DNA from: an uncultured Prevotella sp.
Lineage (GTDB): Bacteria; Bacteroidota; Bacteroidia; Bacteroidales; Bacteroidaceae
Direction of reading: 5' to 3'
Length of the DNA stretch: 64,000 nucleotides
NCBI RefSeq assembly: GCF_946404925.1
Contig: NZ_CAMJFM010000013.1
Span: 19,990-83,989 of the forward strand
The notes below the pieces were generated by a model that had not been told where the DNA came from, did no database searches, and was given only the letters and a program-made list of their open reading frames with translations. Positions 24,547 to 33,910 of the stretch are shown piece after piece. The number at the start of each line of letters is the position of its first letter. Position 1 is the first letter of the stretch. The position numbers and the translations under genes were made by a program.

Positions 24547-27500
24547 ATGAATCGTAATTTTAGAAAGACAGCGCTGCTGATGAGTGCCATGGCTTTGTTT
24601 GGTCTTGGATACTCTTCAACCGCTAATGCCGCAGGAGCTCCCCAGGAGGTTCAGCAGGCAACGAAAAAGATTACAGGTACTGTAGTCGATGCTTCAGGCC
24701 CCGTTATCGGTGCTAGCGTGATTGAAAAAGGAAAGTCCGGTAATGGTGTTATTACCGATTTCGACGGACACTTTTCTCTTAATGTCACCCCCGGTGCTAC
24801 GATTGTTATTTCGTACGTCGGTTATGAGACTCAGGAAATCAAGGTTGGTAATCAGTCAAGCTTCAACATTACTTTGAAGGAAGACGATGCCGTACTTGAG
24901 GAAGTTGTAGTAGTAGGTTACGGTACTCAGAAGAAAAAGCTGGTCACCGGTGCTACTGTTCAGGTTAAGGGTGAGGATATCGCCAAACTGAATACTACTA
25001 ACGCTCTGACTGCTATGCAGGCATCTACCCCTGGTGTGAACATTACTCAGAGTTCTGCTCAGCCAGGACAAGGTTTTAAGGTAAATATTCGTGGTATGGG
25101 TACTATTGGTGATAGCTCTCCTCTGCTGATTATCGATGGTATCAATGCAGGTACAGCGGATAATGGCCTTAATGGATTGAACCCTAACGATATTGAGAGC
25201 ATCGATGTTCTGAAGGATGCTGCTTCGGCTGCTATCTATGGTGCCCGTGCTGCTAATGGTGTAATTCTTGTTACTACTAAGCAGGGTAAATCAGGTAAGA
25301 TACAAGTGCAGTATGATGGATTTGTAGGTGTTTCTAATGCTTACAAAGTTCCTGGTATGGTTAATGCGCAACAGTATATGCAGATTATCAACGAGACCAA
25401 CTTTAATACTTACGGAACAGCAACCAACTGGTCAAGCCTTGTTCCTCAGGCTATCCTTGACAAGGTGAATGGTGGTTGGACTGGTACTGATTGGTTTAAA
25501 GAGTATGAGAATAAGAACGCCCTTCAGTTCAGCCACGCTGTAACTCTGAATGGTGGTACTGATCGTTCTAAGTTCTCAATGTCTTTGAACTATAGCTCTA
25601 ACCAGGGTATTATGGGTGGAAGCAATGCTTCTTCTTATCGCCGCTATGGTGGCCGTATCAACTCTGAGCATGTTGTGCTGAGAGGTAAGGATCTCTTGGG
25701 CGAGGAGCACGACCTGTTGACTATAGGTGAGAATGTTTCTTACTGGTATCACAATAGCCATACGCTTGCTGAGAGTAATGGTTATTGGAATGTGATGCAG
25801 GCTGCATATATTGCCTCTCCACTGGTTGAGCCTTATGACGCTGAGGGCAATCTGACAAGTTATGCTAACAATCACCTGGGCTATAGCGATATGATTTACG
25901 GCAACCCATTGAACCACTTCCTTAACGGAGGTTTCGGCTCTCTGAACAACAGCCGTGACTTTGGCGTGGGTGCAACTATTTTCTGGATAGTGGAGCCAAT
26001 TAAGAACCTGAAGTATCGTGGACAATTCAATACTGGCTATAGTTCAAACAACTATCGTCAGGTAGGTCTGCCTTATTCTTCAAGTTCTACATCTGCCAGC
26101 GGTTCTTATACTTTGAGTATGAGTCAGGGCCAGAGTAGCAGTTTCACTATTGAGAATACACTTTCTTATATTCTGCCAAAGCTTGGTAAGAATACTATTG
26201 ATATTTTGATTGGTCAGTCACTCGAGCGTTCAGACTGGAGTACTGGAATGAATATGAGCTTTGAGGTTGATGGTACAAATCTGAATACTTTGGTTCTCAA
26301 TGGTTGGGATTATAACATTCCTGCCAACTATGAAACTCAGTATCTTACAGGTCATGGTGGTTATGACAATCCTCAGCAGGGTAGCATCGCTTCGTTCTTT
26401 GGACGTGTAAACTGGAACTATGATGAGAAATACATGGCAACAGCGATCTTCCGTGCCGATGGGTCTTCAAACTTCGCACGCGGTAAGCGCTGGGGTTACT
26501 TCCCCTCATTCTCTGCTGGTTGGGTTATCACCAACGAGAAATTCATGGAGGGCACCCGCAGTTGGCTGGACTTCTTTAAGATCCGTGCCTCTTGGGGACA
26601 GAACGGTAACTGTAACATTGGTAATTTCTACTACCTGTCAAACATCCGCTTCTCTCCAACAGACTATGCTGACTATGGTTACAAGTTCTCTAGTGATATG
26701 AGCAACACTGTTAATCGTAATGTATATCAAACAGGTGCTTATGCAGGAAATGTTCCTAATCCGGATGTAACATGGGAAACATCAGAACAGACCAATATTG
26801 GTTTCGATGCTCGTTTCATCAGCGGTAAGCTTGGTGTAAACTTCGACTGGTATGTAAAGAAGACTAAGGACTGGCTGGTACAGGCTCCAATGAATGCTGT
26901 GCTTGGTTATGAGGAGCCTGCATATGTAAATGCTGGTGATGTAAAGAATACAGGTTTTGAGCTCGCACTTTCTTGGCGCGACCAGATTGGTAAGGACTTC
27001 TCTTATCATGCAAATGTAAACCTGGCAACCAATAAGAACGAGGTAACTCGTCTGGAGAACAATGCTGGTTACATCAATGGTCAGGACAAGGCTATATTCG
27101 AGAACTCTTCATGGGTTTCTCGCGTAGAGGTAGGTCACCCCATTGGATACTTCTCTGGTATGTCATATAGTGGCATTTGGCAGAATCAGGCTCAGATAGA
27201 TGAGGCTATTGCTGCTGGTAAGGCTGTGCTTCCTGGTGCTGTTCCTGGTGACTGTATCTGGGACGATTGGAACGGCGACGGTCAGATTTCGCTCTCTGAA
27301 GACCGTCATGAGATTGGTAACCCACATCCTGATCTCAACCTCGGTGTAAGCCTTGGCTTTGAGTGGAAGGGACTCGACTTCGGTGTTACTGGTTCTGGTG
27401 CTTTCGGACAGCAGGTTATGCAGTGCTATCGTACTGCTCTATTGGCAAGTCCTTATGGAAACTATACGGTATCAGACTTTGAACGTTGGCATGGAGAGGG

Positions 27501-27822
27501 CACAAGCAATACTAAGCCTCGCCTTACTGTAGGTTCTATCAATGATCAGTGGGTATCTACTCGCTATATGCAGAATGCTGACTACTTTAAGATCCAGAAT
27601 ATTACTCTTGGATACGACTTCTCTAAGCTGTGGAAGGGTTCTCCATTCAGTCAGCTCCGCCTCTATGTACAGGCTCAGAATCTCTATACCTTCACTGGTT
27701 ACACTGGTGTAGATCCTGAAATCGGATCATCTGGTGGTAAGGATTCTTGGGCTCGCGGTATCGACGTAGGTCTTTATCCAACTGCACGTACATTCATTGT
27801 TGGTGCAAGCATTAAGTTCTAA
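24547..27822 (+). CDS. SusC/RagA-type TonB-dependent outer membrane receptor
   Basis: A 1091-residue outer membrane importer that, with its SusD partner, binds glycan oligosaccharides and moves them into the periplasm using TonB energy. In order: signal peptide (to about residue 29), carboxypeptidase-regulatory-like domain (ITGTVVDASGPVIGASVIEKG, about 42-115), the TonB-box-like EEVVVVGYGTQ, the plug (NTTNALTAMQASTPGVNI ... SPLLIIDGINAG ... DVLKDAASAAIYGARAANGV), and a 22-strand barrel ending in a terminal aromatic-rich strand FIVGASIKF. Length is typical. No anti-sigma-interacting N-terminal extension (STN domain) is present, so regulation is probably by a hybrid sensor or other regulator encoded elsewhere. 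Confidence 0.96.
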   Translation: MNRNFRKTALLMSAMALFGLGYSSTANAAGAPQEVQQATKKITGTVVDASGPVIGASVIEKGKSGNGVITDFDGHFSLNVTPGATIVISYVGYETQEIKVGNQSSFNITLKEDDAVLEEVVVVGYGTQKKKLVTGATVQVKGEDIAKLNTTNALTAMQASTPGVNITQSSAQPGQGFKVNIRGMGTIGDSSPLLIIDGINAGTADNGLNGLNPNDIESIDVLKDAASAAIYGARAANGVILVTTKQGKSGKIQVQYDGFVGVSNAYKVPGMVNAQQYMQIINETNFNTYGTATNWSSLVPQAILDKVNGGWTGTDWFKEYENKNALQFSHAVTLNGGTDRSKFSMSLNYSSNQGIMGGSNASSYRRYGGRINSEHVVLRGKDLLGEEHDLLTIGENVSYWYHNSHTLAESNGYWNVMQAAYIASPLVEPYDAEGNLTSYANNHLGYSDMIYGNPLNHFLNGGFGSLNNSRDFGVGATIFWIVEPIKNLKYRGQFNTGYSSNNYRQVGLPYSSSSTSASGSYTLSMSQGQSSSFTIENTLSYILPKLGKNTIDILIGQSLERSDWSTGMNMSFEVDGTNLNTLVLNGWDYNIPANYETQYLTGHGGYDNPQQGSIASFFGRVNWNYDEKYMATAIFRADGSSNFARGKRWGYFPSFSAGWVITNEKFMEGTRSWLDFFKIRASWGQNGNCNIGNFYYLSNIRFSPTDYADYGYKFSSDMSNTVNRNVYQTGAYAGNVPNPDVTWETSEQTNIGFDARFISGKLGVNFDWYVKKTKDWLVQAPMNAVLGYEEPAYVNAGDVKNTGFELALSWRDQIGKDFSYHANVNLATNKNEVTRLENNAGYINGQDKAIFENSSWVSRVEVGHPIGYFSGMSYSGIWQNQAQIDEAIAAGKAVLPGAVPGDCIWDDWNGDGQISLSEDRHEIGNPHPDLNLGVSLGFEWKGLDFGVTGSGAFGQQVMQCYRTALLASPYGNYTVSDFERWHGEGTSNTKPRLTVGSINDQWVSTRYMQNADYFKIQNITLGYDFSKLWKGSPFSQLRLYVQAQNLYTFTGYTGVDPEIGSSGGKDSWARGIDVGLYPTARTFIVGASIKF

Positions 27823-27849
27823 TGTAATATTAATAAGGTATATAAGAAT

Positions 27850-29739
27850 ATGAAAAAGATATATGTAATGGCAATCGCGGTTCTCTTCGCAGTAGGACTT
27901 ACCTCGTGTGAGGATTTCCTCGATTCCTCAAATTATACAGGAGCTACGAATGAGAACTATCCTGCTACGCCAAGTGACTTGAATAAGCAGTTGGCTGCCC
28001 TGTATGGTGTAATGAACCAGATGAGTACTTCTCCACTGGAAACTCCTTGGTTTGTAAACTACATCATGTCTGACGATGCTAATGGTGCTGGTGGTACTGG
28101 TGACGTTGAGGCACATGCAGTTGGTCACTTGATGACTAATAAGGAGACTCTCTATGATAATGCATGGAAGAATGTTTATGTTGGTATTTCTCGTGCCAGT
28201 GCTGTAATCTATGGTGTTGATGCATTTGACTGGACTGGTCAGGAGTCTTCACGTAATCAGATGCTGGGTGAGGCTTACTTTATGCGTGGACTGTTCTATC
28301 TCTGGGGCGTTCAGTTCTGGGGTGATATTCCTGCATATTGGGCAATTGCTGCTCCCGATCCATGTCCACAGCAGAGTGCTGAGGATGTGATTATGCCACA
28401 TATTCTGGCTGACTTCACCAGTGCTGCTAACCTAATGTCTCATGGTGCCACTACTCGTGGCGATGGTCATGCTACAAAGGGTGCTGCCGAAGGTATGCTG
28501 GCTCGTGCTTACATGTTCTATCAGGGTTTCTATAAGAAGGCTGGTGAGCTGGCTAATGCAAATCTTGCCGACGTTTCTTTCGAAGGCTTCGATCAGGAAG
28601 GTGCTGGTTCTTCTCTGAGCAAGGCTCAGGTAGTAGCTTTCCTCGAGGATGCTATCAACAATGGTGGCTATAAGTTGGTTGAGGATTTCCGTCTGCTTTG
28701 GCAGTACACCAACGAACTGACTATTCAGGACTACAATTATGTAGCCGATCTTAAGGCTGCTGGTAAGGTTTGGTCTGGCAATGGTAATGAAGAGGAAATG
28801 TTCCAGGTTCAGTATATGAACGCTAACTCATGGAATGGAACCATCGGTATGGGATTCTGTAATCAGGTTGAACTTTATACTGGTCTCCGTTGTGATGCTG
28901 ATGAGAATAGTAATAGTAATGGTGGTGCTGAAACCTTCCCATTCGGACAGGGTTGGGGTCAGGGTACTATCAATGCCAATCTGTGGGACGAATGGCCTGA
29001 TTCTGACCCACGTAAGAAAGCTACTATCCTTGATGCTCCAAATGAGTTGTCAGCTTACTACTTCACAACATCTTGTTCAGAGGATGCTGGTTATTACAAT
29101 AAGAAATGGATGTGCGTAACATCTAAGAAGTCTAATGAGACTGTTGTAAAGGATAAGGAAGAATATGCTGGCGGTACTGGTGGTGACCACTATTCTTGGT
29201 GGGGCGTATGGCGTCTGTTGAATACTGATACACCAGCTCCTAATGGTAACTCATTCCAGGGCGACCACTTCTCAGACATAGTTCTGCTTCGTCTTGCTGA
29301 CGTTATGCTGATGCACTCTGAGCTTACTGGTACTGCCGATCAGATGAACAAGGTGCGTGCTCGTGCAGGTCTGCCAGCTACAACCTATTCTTGGCAGAAC
29401 ATTAAGAATGAGCGTCGTTTCGAGCTCGCTGGTGAGGGCCTCCGTTTCAACGACCTGCGTCGCTGGTCAGGTAAGGATGGTGGTAGCTCTTGTGAGGCTG
29501 CTGTAGCATTGCAGAAACAGGATGGTACTCGTGTAAACTACTGTGGCACATGGACTAAGATGTATCATGGTAAGGGTGTTGGCGGTAGCAGTTGGTCTCA
29601 GCGCTATGCAGATACCGATGGCTTCCTGCCAAAGCCTCCCGCACAGATCAGTATTGTTGCTGACCCATCTATCTTGAGCCAGAACAAGGGTTGGTATGAC
29701 GGAACATCTTGGAGTATGTCTGGTACACCTATCTATTAA
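27850..29739 (+). CDS. SusD/RagB-type surface glycan-binding lipoprotein
   Basis: The lid partner of the SusC receptor, 629 residues, with a lipoprotein signal ending LTSCEDFLDS. TPR-like helices follow (LNKQLAALYGVMN, YDNAWKNVYVGISRASAVIYG, RNQMLGEAYFMRGLFYLWGVQFWGDIPAY), with the usual SusD C-terminal blocks DIVLLRLADVMLMHSEL, MNKVRARAGLP and NIKNERRFELAGEGLRFNDLRRW. The aromatic residues in the long insertions (many Trp and Tyr around 300-480) are consistent with binding a beta-glucan surface. It starts 27 bp after susC. Confidence 0.95.
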   Translation: MKKIYVMAIAVLFAVGLTSCEDFLDSSNYTGATNENYPATPSDLNKQLAALYGVMNQMSTSPLETPWFVNYIMSDDANGAGGTGDVEAHAVGHLMTNKETLYDNAWKNVYVGISRASAVIYGVDAFDWTGQESSRNQMLGEAYFMRGLFYLWGVQFWGDIPAYWAIAAPDPCPQQSAEDVIMPHILADFTSAANLMSHGATTRGDGHATKGAAEGMLARAYMFYQGFYKKAGELANANLADVSFEGFDQEGAGSSLSKAQVVAFLEDAINNGGYKLVEDFRLLWQYTNELTIQDYNYVADLKAAGKVWSGNGNEEEMFQVQYMNANSWNGTIGMGFCNQVELYTGLRCDADENSNSNGGAETFPFGQGWGQGTINANLWDEWPDSDPRKKATILDAPNELSAYYFTTSCSEDAGYYNKKWMCVTSKKSNETVVKDKEEYAGGTGGDHYSWWGVWRLLNTDTPAPNGNSFQGDHFSDIVLLRLADVMLMHSELTGTADQMNKVRARAGLPATTYSWQNIKNERRFELAGEGLRFNDLRRWSGKDGGSSCEAAVALQKQDGTRVNYCGTWTKMYHGKGVGGSSWSQRYADTDGFLPKPPAQISIVADPSILSQNKGWYDGTSWSMSGTPIY

Positions 29740-29768
29740 TTAAGAGTTAATAATTTAGATTTTAAGAG
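29740..29768 (+). repeat. Heptamer array before the SusE-position gene
   Basis: Three to four 7-nt units (TTAAGAG, TTTAGAT and variants) occupy the gap between the SusD and SusE-position genes, ending 10 bp before the ATG. Same family as 11-38 and 18951-18978. Confidence 0.6.
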
Positions 29769-29778
29769 AAATAGCAAT

Positions 29779-31242
29779 ATGAAAAAATCAATATTATTGT
29801 TCGCAGTTGCGCTGGGCATGCTCACGGCCTGTGATCCTATTAAGGAAAAAGGCAGCATGGATATCGACAACTATACCTCAGCAAATCTGCTTGATGGTGC
29901 AACATTCTCGCAGTATGCTGATGAGGCATGCACAACTCCTGCCGCTGATGGTAACTGGATTAAATATAACATTCCAAATGCCTCAAGTGTCTTTATCTAC
30001 TACGTAAAGGCTGATGGTTCTGAGTTTAAGCTCGCCAGCGGAGCTGCTGGTGGCGTGTTCAACTTCGTACCTTCACGTGGATCAGATCCTGTTCAGACTG
30101 TTTATTTCAAGTATATCAATGCTAACCTTGATGAGGTTGTAGCATCAAAGGAATTCACTGTGCAGGTTGCTGCCGAGCTTAATCCCGAGATACGTCTCAT
30201 CGCTTCGAATGATTATGGCAAGAAAACCTGGACTTGGGATCCCTCTATCACAGGTGCTGTTTGGGGTAACATGGGTTACTGCGGTGGTGCAGGTTCCGAC
30301 GTTGGTATCTCAGGTAACGGTCAGTGGTGGGGTGTCACCTCTACTGATGAGTTCAACCAGCAGCTCCAGCACACTCATAACGGTGTGAACAATGGCGATG
30401 GCGACCTCAACGCTTACATGGTATTTACCGAGGACGGACTCATCAAGTCGTACAATGCCGATGGTGGTATCATTCGCGAGGGTTCTTACGAGATTAAGGA
30501 CTACAATCCTAATGGCGAGTGGAAGGTTGGTACACTTGTTACCGATGCAATCCTGTGGCCATACGAGATCAACTCTAATGGTAACGTGCCTGGCACTTAC
30601 GAGATCTGCTATCTCACTTCTGATAAGATGACCCTTGTTTATCCTGACGGAGGCGACTACGGATCACTCGGCAACTGGGGCGAGGCTACCTTCTGGCACT
30701 TCTGCAGCAATAGCGACGTGAAGGGTATGGCCTATGGCTATGACAACGGTAAGTCTTGGACATGGAATACTGAGGCTCCTGATGGTGTTGTCTGGGGTAA
30801 CATGGGTTACTGCGGTGGTGCAGGTGCCAATGCTGTTGCTTCAGGTAAATGGTGGGGCGTAACCAGCGAGGCTGAATTCATGGGCCAGCTCAACCACACC
30901 AACGATGGTGCTGCCCACGGCGATGAGAGCATGAATGCTTACATGACCCTGACTCCTGATGGTGTCATCACCCGTCATGCTGGCGATGGCTCAGTTATCA
31001 ACACTGGTACATTCGAGATCGACGAGAGTGTTAAGTGCGATTGGAAGGTGGCTAACCTGAATACCACAGCTGGTACCATCCTGTTCCCATACGAGATCAA
31101 CTCTGGTGGTAACATGCCAACAACTTTCGAGATGGTTTATCTGTCGGGCAACAAGATGACTCTTGTATATCCTGATGGTGGCGACTTCGGTGGTCTCGGC
31201 AACTGGGGTGAAGCAACCTTCTGGCAGTTCAAGGCTAAGTAA
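29779..31242 (+). CDS. SusE/SusF-position surface lipoprotein with two-fold internal repeat
   Basis: A 487-residue lipoprotein (lipobox LGMLTAC). After an N-terminal domain of about 130 residues resembling a SusE-type Ig-like domain, the protein consists of two tandem copies of a ~165-residue module. They are centred on VWGNMGYCGGAG and end in MTLVYPDGGD(Y/F)G.LGNWGEATFW. The copies share most motifs at the DNA level as well, indicating a fairly recent duplication. Each module is rich in exposed Trp, Tyr and Gly, consistent with carbohydrate binding on the cell surface. It shares position but little obvious sequence with SusE/SusF; function as a surface glycan-binding protein is inferred. Confidence 0.82.
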   Translation: MKKSILLFAVALGMLTACDPIKEKGSMDIDNYTSANLLDGATFSQYADEACTTPAADGNWIKYNIPNASSVFIYYVKADGSEFKLASGAAGGVFNFVPSRGSDPVQTVYFKYINANLDEVVASKEFTVQVAAELNPEIRLIASNDYGKKTWTWDPSITGAVWGNMGYCGGAGSDVGISGNGQWWGVTSTDEFNQQLQHTHNGVNNGDGDLNAYMVFTEDGLIKSYNADGGIIREGSYEIKDYNPNGEWKVGTLVTDAILWPYEINSNGNVPGTYEICYLTSDKMTLVYPDGGDYGSLGNWGEATFWHFCSNSDVKGMAYGYDNGKSWTWNTEAPDGVVWGNMGYCGGAGANAVASGKWWGVTSEAEFMGQLNHTNDGAAHGDESMNAYMTLTPDGVITRHAGDGSVINTGTFEIDESVKCDWKVANLNTTAGTILFPYEINSGGNMPTTFEMVYLSGNKMTLVYPDGGDFGGLGNWGEATFWQFKAK

Positions 31243-31278
31243 TTGGTTGGCTTGAGATTTTGATATATCATATCAATT

Positions 31279-31309
31279 GCCCCGTAGTCAAAAAAAACAA
31301 CTACGGGGC
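31279..31309 (+). terminator. Terminator after the susCD operon
   Basis: A 10-bp perfect stem (GCCCCGTAGT / ACTACGGGGC) with an A-rich 11-nt loop lies 36 bp after the last stop. The 3' flank is only weakly T-rich. Confidence 0.65.
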
Positions 31310-31333
31310 GATTTCAAAACAAGAATATGTTAG

Positions 31334-31371
31334 TATGTAATAGTTGGTTTTAAACTATGTAATAGTTGGTT
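31334..31371. repeat. Tandem pair, 22-bp period
   Basis: The 16-nt word TATGTAATAGTTGGTT occurs twice exactly, with starts 22 bp apart (31334 and 31356), in the gap between the susCD operon terminator and the convergent GH9 gene. It shares only the period with the arrays at 13374 and 63705. Confidence 0.7.
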
Positions 31372-31419
31372 ATAGAACCATTTTAAGGCGCCGCTCGTGA
31401 TGAGTAGCGCCTTATTTTT

Positions 31420-33777
31420 TTATCTGATTGCGTAGAGGTAAGCCAGCAGGGCCATCTTGCCGCGCATGGTTTCGCGGGGAGTGAACTCGCCGTTAACCCA
31501 GAAGTAGCGCTGGTTGAAGTATGACTCCTGACGGGGCCAACCGCCATCAGTCCATGAAGGATACATCTGGTTGAGCAGGATGCGAGCATCGCCTCCGTTA
31601 TGGCCGGGCGACCAGGTCTCGGTGCCATTGAATGGTGTCTGACCTGGATGGCTCTCGGGGGTGCCATCGTTACGACCGGTGGTATAGACATCGGTGATAT
31701 GACGCTCGCCAAGACCGGTCATCTCTACGATGTTACCAGGGTTGCGGCCCATGGCCCAACCTGCCTCGGTGTACATGATATGCTCCAACTGCTTGCGCTG
31801 GGCCTTGTCGGCAATATAGTGGGCCAGCATAACCAGCTGCAGGTTTTGTGAGGTCTGCCAACGGCTGTCGTTAGCAGCGCGGCGCGATGGGCGGTTGGTT
31901 ACATGACCATAGTTATATTCCTTAGCCTGTGCATTGACACAAACCTTGAGATTCTGATAGAGCTCGCCATAGTGGCGGGGCTGCGGACAGGTGAGGTAAG
32001 CAGCAGCTGCCCAATACTGGCAGAAAGGAACGAGTTGCTTACCCTCCTCATGCATCACACCAACACCGAAGAATCCGTGGCGGCCCTTGCTGAAGAGCTG
32101 CGACTTGCTATCCTTAATCATACTCTCCTCGGCAAAGATCTTCTCCCATGCCTCATCGCCAGTGAGGTTATAGAGGAAGGCAGCGGCCATCTGGCGGAAG
32201 TCGCGGCCACGCATCTGCATCGAGCCTACATCCTGTAGGTCGTCGAGCTGCTGATTCTCTTGCTTAGAGGCAAAACGGAAAGCCTTGATGGCTTCATCGG
32301 TATAGTACTGGCGCAATGAATCGTTCTTATTCAGGCGGAAGGCCTCGGCGATGATGGCGCAGTTGGCTGCGTTAGCCCAAGCGGCCATGGTGGTGCAGCC
32401 GGCCTGGAACATCACACTCCAGTCGGCACATGGATTGGTGACACCCTGTGAGTAAGCCTCGCCATCGCGGATAGAAAGGAAGAAGTCGACCTCGTTGCGG
32501 GCCTCATCGATGAGGTCGGGGATGCCGTTGCCGCTCTCGCGGATGCCCAGGGCATCGTCGTTCAGCTTACCACCTGTGAGGATATAAGGCAGCAACATAT
32601 CATAGATGTTGCTGACGTGAGCCAGATGGCGGTCCCAGTCGAAGGCATCAGAGTGACCACCTTTTACCTCGGTGTTGACAGGGTTGCCGGGCAGACGGTG
32701 CTGCCAGAAGATGCTCTGCTTGAGCTGCTTGAAGTGGGGCTCATCCCACACATCGGTGTGCAGTTCACGCCAGCCGGGACTCCAAGGCTGGAAGTCGGTC
32801 TTATAGACGGTGAATCCCTTAGGATCGGTCTCAGGAATGAACTGAGGTTGACGTGGGATGGGGTTGACGTGTGCAGGGTCGATAGGCTCGCCCAGACGCA
32901 TATAGTAATAACCGCGAACCGAGTAGCGGTAGGGCTCGTAGTAGATGTCGTTGTTAATCTGGAAGTCCATGCTGCAGCCCACATCCTCTACTACCAATCG
33001 GTAGCAGCCGGGCTTAGCAGCCTTGAAGTCGATGTTCCACACATCGGTGCCGATGAGGGCCTTGCCACCGGCCTCCTCCTTAGAAGCTGAGGCTGGCTGC
33101 CAGAACTTGACGGTGCTTACCTTCTGCTTTTTCTTGGTATTGACATTGTAAAGCCATACACCTTTGCCCTCGAGTGATTTGTAGTCACGCTGACCACCAT
33201 CGCCCAGCCACTGGTAAAGGTCGGCAGCGTGTACCGACTCGTAAGGCGAATAGCCGATGATGTTGACGTGGACAGCCTCCGACTGGGTATTCCAGATGTC
33301 GAAGCGTACTGAGGCCTGCGACTTATCGGAACCCACACCTTGGGGAATGGTGACGGTATAAGTACAACCCTGGCGCAGCGACTTGGGCAGCTGTAGGAAC
33401 AGCCAATGGTCGAGTTCGCTGGTAAGGGTGTTGTCGGTATTCATTGGTTTTGACTTACGCCATACGGCCACGGGCTGTGCTGAGCCGAAGGTCTTGTCGT
33501 CCTTAGAGCTGATGAGCCATCCGGCAGCCTTCTGAATGTCGGCTACCTTTAGTCGCTCGCCGAAAACCAACAGCGTGTCATCGCCTTCTGAGAACGAGTG
33601 ACCCAGATAGGCGCTTGGGCCTGTGCCGTTGTCGCGATAGTGCACTTCGCCGTCGCGAAAATGAACCATCAGGTAATCTTTGTCAATCACTTTAACTCCA
33701 AGGAGTTTGGTTGCGAAACAGTTGGCGGGGATAGCAAGCATAACGGCCGCCAGCGCTGCAAAAATAGTTTTTTTCAT
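31420..33777 (-). CDS. Glycoside hydrolase family 9 endoglucanase
   Basis: A 785-residue exported cellulase-family enzyme. Signal peptide (MKKTIFAALAAVMLAIPANCFA), an N-terminal sandwich plus an Ig-like domain (RFDIWNTQSEAVHVNIIGYS... to about residue 310), then the (alpha/alpha)6 barrel. GGHSDAFDWDRH (about 373-384) corresponds to the GH9 segment with the catalytic base and water-binding Asp pair, though the usual DAGD reads DAFD. IPDLIDEARNEVDFFLSI, MGRNPGNIVEMTGLGERH and the C-terminal FWVNGEFTPRETM with the likely proton-donor Glu follow. It would cut beta-1,4-glucan or xyloglucan backbones. It closes the locus on the opposite strand. Confidence 0.9.
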   Translation of the reverse strand: MKKTIFAALAAVMLAIPANCFATKLLGVKVIDKDYLMVHFRDGEVHYRDNGTGPSAYLGHSFSEGDDTLLVFGERLKVADIQKAAGWLISSKDDKTFGSAQPVAVWRKSKPMNTDNTLTSELDHWLFLQLPKSLRQGCTYTVTIPQGVGSDKSQASVRFDIWNTQSEAVHVNIIGYSPYESVHAADLYQWLGDGGQRDYKSLEGKGVWLYNVNTKKKQKVSTVKFWQPASASKEEAGGKALIGTDVWNIDFKAAKPGCYRLVVEDVGCSMDFQINNDIYYEPYRYSVRGYYYMRLGEPIDPAHVNPIPRQPQFIPETDPKGFTVYKTDFQPWSPGWRELHTDVWDEPHFKQLKQSIFWQHRLPGNPVNTEVKGGHSDAFDWDRHLAHVSNIYDMLLPYILTGGKLNDDALGIRESGNGIPDLIDEARNEVDFFLSIRDGEAYSQGVTNPCADWSVMFQAGCTTMAAWANAANCAIIAEAFRLNKNDSLRQYYTDEAIKAFRFASKQENQQLDDLQDVGSMQMRGRDFRQMAAAFLYNLTGDEAWEKIFAEESMIKDSKSQLFSKGRHGFFGVGVMHEEGKQLVPFCQYWAAAAYLTCPQPRHYGELYQNLKVCVNAQAKEYNYGHVTNRPSRRAANDSRWQTSQNLQLVMLAHYIADKAQRKQLEHIMYTEAGWAMGRNPGNIVEMTGLGERHITDVYTTGRNDGTPESHPGQTPFNGTETWSPGHNGGDARILLNQMYPSWTDGGWPRQESYFNQRYFWVNGEFTPRETMRGKMALLAYLYAIR

Positions 33778-33823
33778 TTTGATGTTTTATTGGTTGGTAA
33801 TACTTTATTGCTTAAATCGGCTA

Positions 33824-33831
33824 CAAAGATA
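33824..33831 (-). promoter_or_regulatory. -7 element of the GH9 promoter
   Basis: TATCTTTG on the minus strand lies 46 bp before the GH9 ATG, back to back with the promoter of the DUF6057-like operon. Confidence 0.55.
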
Positions 33832-33872
33832 GTGAAAAATATGTTTTAGATGGTATAAATTGAGAAAAAACT

Positions 33873-33902
33873 TTGTTTACTCAGAATTTTATGGTAATTT
33901 TG
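33873..33902 (+). promoter_or_regulatory. Promoter of the first membrane-protein/propeller module
   Basis: The -33 TTG (33873-33875) is 19 bp from the -7 element TAATTTTG (33895-33902). The ATG at 33911 follows 8 nt later, so the message would be almost leaderless. Confidence 0.65.
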
Positions 33903-33910
33903 CGGCGTTT

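Noticed and set aside
21883..33777. Horizontally acquired island
   Set aside because: No integrase, transposase, flanking tRNA or direct repeats were seen. Base composition was not measured, so transfer cannot be claimed.
33860..33910. Upstream TTG start of the first DUF6057-like gene
   Set aside because: The promoter -7 element (33895-33902) is downstream of that TTG, and the added residues are not found in the other two copies.
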